Source: Plumapathes pennacea (Eukaryota > Cnidaria > Anthozoa > Antipatharia > Myriopathidae). Taken from it: a stretch of 64,000 bases of DNA. Shown piece by piece: positions 61,201-64,000 of the stretch. The position numbers and the translations under genes are program-made. The stretch covers positions 13,936,001-14,000,000 of the forward strand of contig OZ038464.1 in NCBI GenBank assembly GCA_964036295.1, given 5' to 3'. Every line of letters begins with the position of its first letter. Within the stretch, counting starts at the first letter, position 1. The notes beneath the pieces were generated by a model. The model worked only from the letters and a program-made list of their open reading frames with translations, had not been told where the DNA came from and did no database searches.

Positions 61201-64000
61201 AAAAGTTCCAATTCCTAATCCTCACATGACAAAGTCTGAGAGTATGAATCTGTGCATTCTTTTCCAAAATTTCTTGTATTGAGGAAGACTCAAGTTGACA
61301 GTCATTTATAGCCAGACTGAAAAGTTTTCCATTGGCACACAAAGCAGATATAAGGGCCTTGACTGTCAAGCCATATCCATAACTTGCTTGATTCCCTGTT
61401 GATAGCTACCAGATGTAAGAAGATGAAAAAGTAAAAATAAAGTGAATAAACAATGTACATCTATTACACCCTTAAGAAAGCAGGAAAAGTGGTCATATCT
61501 GGAACTGTCTGCTTTTGAGAATGTGTAAATACAGAGTTTGACTAAGCTAGAGTTTAAACAGGGTTTCGTAGAGCTGTCCATAAGTAGAGCTGTACACTTA
61601 CAAGAGTGTCTGCCCAGAGAGCTTTGAATGTACATGCATTAAATGCAGTACAGGCACACAGGCACAGGCAGCCCAGGTTCTGGGGGTCTGTCTGTCTGTC
61701 ACACAGTGATATGAAGATATGTTTTTACGAAAGAAAATGACTGCTGGCAATTATAAAGAAATGTATGGGGGATTTGGTTGTTCGTCCAATGGCGGCCTTC
61801 GGCAACTATTAAACCTAAAAGTGGCTAAATATGCAGACTTGGCAAAACCTTCCACCAGCCTCCCACCCCAGGGCAATATCTAGCACTGCCAAAAACTCCC
61901 TGCCTCAATCCCCGCAGTTAAATTTTTGGTATCAAATGACCAGAGACAACCCAGTTTTTGGCAGTGCTAAATATTGCCCTGGGGCGGGAGGCTGATGAAA
62001 GGTTTTGCCGAGTCTGCTGGGGGTCATGTCCGCATTTGTGGAGTCAAGCATCATTTTGCTGCTGAAAAGACATCGTTTCGGCAAATTGCTCGACACTCTC
62101 TTGACGGACCAGCAATATTGTATTGAATGAATGGAAAGGATAATTGTGCAGATAGGTCATGCCTGAATATCTTCATGACTGGTTTGTTGACTGCTGAGAT
62201 TTTTGTCGCCGAGTGACACTCGGTCGTGTCACAGCTTCCTGCCTTCCTTTCTTTTTTTCTGTTCTCTTCTTCTCCCCAAAATTTTACCAGTTCCAGCGAG
62301 CGCAGTGAGCTGACATTTGGAGAGATGTGAGATAGCGTGTGACTAAACACATTCAGCCACTTTTTAGGTTTAATAGTTGCCGAAGACCGCCATTCGGCGA
62401 ACTACAAATATCCCCATACATTTCTTTATAATCGCCAATGGTCATGTTCTTTCATAATACCAAAGGTGTCACATATCACTGCGTGACAGACAGACAGACC
62501 CCCGGAGCCTGGGCTGCCTGTGGTACAGGTACATATTATACATTGTGTAGCTAGGCTTATTACTTTAGAATATTATTAAGTGACTGTTTACTAGTGGTAT
62601 ATATTTATGAGTTGGAACACTAAACAGGTTGACATAGAGTATTAAAATGGGGGGAATTAGAGGGAGACAAATCTCTGCAGTACAATACAGTAGTGTACTT
62701 CTTATGGATGTCTGACAAAAGCATCAATTGGCAGGTCTGAATGTTTTGAGTTTATGCAGTTGCAGAACATCACTTAATCTCCCCAGCACTACGAGGTGCT
62801 GGATTGGACAAAAGTATTGGCAAACAAACAGGTAATGTAAAGCTTGAAACTAGCCCAACAGCTTGGGGGAAGTGGACTGTGCAGACTTTACAGTACTAAA
62901 CAGACTGTATCGCACCACATACAGTAGAATTAGGGACCCAAGATTTATTGAATGAAAGATACTGTGTAGCCAACTAACCTCTAATAAATTGATGTGGCAG
63001 AGTATTCTCAGTTACTCTAAGCCAAATCTCAAAGCAATAATAAATATTGATTTGAACAAATTAATAAGTAACTACAAGATTAAGTAATCTCAAAGTGATT
63101 ATGTGGACCATACTAATAGCTGAGTATAACTGAGTCTCTTAACTATAAAGTCTGTTACTGCAGATAACTGAGTCTGTGATTAAAAAATAAGTAGATTGCA
63201 ATACTTTGTGTGATGTGCCACCAGGAGATCCAATATGTTCTTTTATCACAAAGTAGTCTTTTTAAATTATGGTTGGCACATTTAAGCATTACAATTTTTA
63301 CCACAACACACTAGTTTCTTGCTCTCTGATTGGTCGATTAACCGTGGTAAATAAGAGTCCAGACAACGATGTGACGCCAGCTGACGCCAGTGTGTCACGT
63401 TTTGCAACAAAATACAGCAAAATTTTCTTGTATATTTCTAAATAGTGTGGTAAAAAACAAATTTCCACTGGTTTGCCGTGGTGTGGACTCTTATTTACCA
63501 CGATTTACGCCATCACAAGGTCAAAATTTGTTCTGGACTCACTCGGCGAAGCGCCTGGTGAGTCCACAACATTTTGACCATGTGATGACGTAAATCGTGG
63601 TAAATAAGAGTCCACACCATGGCAAACCAGTGGAAATTTATTAAATTATTGCAATGTTTGTAAACACGAAGTATCGCTCACTAATGAGTATCGATACAGT
63701 CAACTGTACTTTACCTTAACGAAATTATTGAGATGCCCAAAGCTGACATCCTCCAGAAACTTGAGTGTTTTGAAGAGATAACATAAACGACTTCGCATCC
63801 GGTGACATCCCCGTACAGTGAATTTAAGTTCGCCGAGGTGAAGTTTTCTTAAACTGCAATTGCCTTTGACACATTCTTGCAAGACTCGAGCACTTTCTGA
63901 GGTTGTTACTGGTAACGAAAGTCCTTCAAGACGAGGAAGGTATTGGAAGATACGGGGAATCAACACAAGATCTAGCACAGATAATTCCACGAATGTAATT
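58248..64000 (-). CDS. F-box / leucine-rich-repeat protein, copy B (open; 5' end beyond window)
   Basis: Exons: 63715-64000 (runs off the window), 61174-61405 (232 nt), 58248-58879 (632 nt). Phases agree (0, then 1). Exon 1 part: VLDLVLIPRIFQYLPRLEGL and HLGELKFTVRGCHRM. Exon 2: VKALISALCANGKLFSLAIN, then DCQLESSSIQEILEKNAQI and LRLCHVRIRNWNFSLDN. Exon 3: about five LRR units, ending CLSVDR. By analogy with copy A a full protein would have about 454 residues, with an F-box at the N-terminus recruiting SKP1. Exon 3 has six extra bases (two residues, in frame) relative to copy A. The intron between exons 2 and 3 holds the 10-bp minisatellite. No orthologue name is assigned. Confidence 0.85.
59364..59888. 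mobile_element. TIR element (CCGTAAAACTCCGAAAATAAG family), copy B only
   Basis: Left CACCGTAAAACTCCGAAAAT, right GCTATTTTCAGAATTTTACGGTA. It is in the F-box/LRR intron 2 of copy B; copy A has no counterpart at 44890-44998, where the flanks are closer. So it was inserted after duplication or lost in copy A. Confidence 0.65.
59972..61143. repeat. GCAGACAGAC 10-bp minisatellite (copy B)
   Basis: Same family as 44998-45844 but about 325 bases longer, with a small inverted block at 59999-60064. The minus-strand 410-codon reading is real coding only for its first 78 codons (exon 2, 61174-61405); it then runs through the splice donor into the repeat. Confidence 0.95.
61649..62529. mobile_element. 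Element with ~180-bp terminal inverted repeats (copy B, complete)
   Basis: 61649-61830 and 62351-62529 are inverted copies (CAACTATTAAACCTAAAAGT and its inverse; GTCTGTCTGTCACACAGTGA and its inverse). An inner inverted pair is at 61832-61895 and 61955-62020 (CCCACCCCAGGGCAATAT and inverse). No long ORF. F-box/LRR intron 1. Confidence 0.75.
62530..63290. other. F-box/LRR intron 1 sequence, copy B
   Basis: 62530-63105 has no match in copy A; 63106-63290 matches 47024-47205. I see no gene or clear repeat in it. Confidence 0.4.
63295..63644. mobile_element. Palindromic element inserted in copy B only
   Basis: In copy A the site reads CATTACAATATTATTGCAAT (47209 onward). In copy B CATTACAAT and ATTATTGCAAT are separated by about 350 bases that include the palindrome 63459-63641. 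The sequence matches palindrome II at 30664-30846. Copy A is the empty site. Confidence 0.8.

Noticed and set aside
60137-61369. 410-codon minus ORF as one protein
   Set aside because: Only the first 78 codons are a real exon; after the GTAAAT donor at 61172-61173 it reads intron repeat.

Overview
The window looks like nuclear DNA of a marine invertebrate, most likely an anthozoan cnidarian and plausibly a stony coral. That assignment is inference. It rests on intron-rich genes with animal-type splice sites, protein families shared with vertebrates, dense small inverted-repeat elements, and a Penelope-like GIY-YIG retroelement of a kind common in corals. I saw no bacterial gene, operon or CRISPR array. 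Layout: positions 1-5030 are a tandem satellite (units of 337-349 bp) with a higher-order pattern. A nine-exon carbonyl reductase gene (CBR1-like, minus, 5169-12738) follows. It is head-to-head with an intronless CTU1 gene for tRNA 2-thiolation (plus, 12886-13950). A 40-exon USP40 deubiquitinase gene (minus, 15474-41375) fills the centre. All its exons join in phase, giving about 1,261 residues. Its introns hold an antisense, intronless class A GPCR gene (34031-35110), a LINE tail, many miniature inverted-repeat elements, simple repeats and several hammerhead-ribozyme-like cores. USP40 diverges from ATPSCKMT (plus, 41862-43456), a methyltransferase of the mitochondrial ATP synthase c subunit. 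From 41905 on, a block that starts again at about 56009 carries ATPSCKMT and, on the opposite strand, an F-box/leucine-rich-repeat gene. The two copies lie about 14.1 kb apart in direct orientation and decay in opposite ways. ATPSCKMT reads intact in copy A and has a 1-base frameshift in copy B. The F-box/LRR gene has a 1-base frameshift (and a TTG where a start codon is expected) in copy A, and is open in copy B as far as the window shows. Between the copies lies a two-exon gene for a small predicted secreted protein with a His/Asn-Cys arrangement like LRAT or permuted NlpC/P60 proteins (49680-51438), followed by long stretches with no gene I can support. The genes are unrelated housekeeping or signalling genes, so no shared pathway is proposed. 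The links are architectural: two divergent promoters that share an ATGGCGG (YY1/TISU-like) motif inside tiny upstream ORFs, one nested gene, and one segmental duplication. Exon coordinates were worked out by hand from splice signals, phase and remembered family features, without alignment software.
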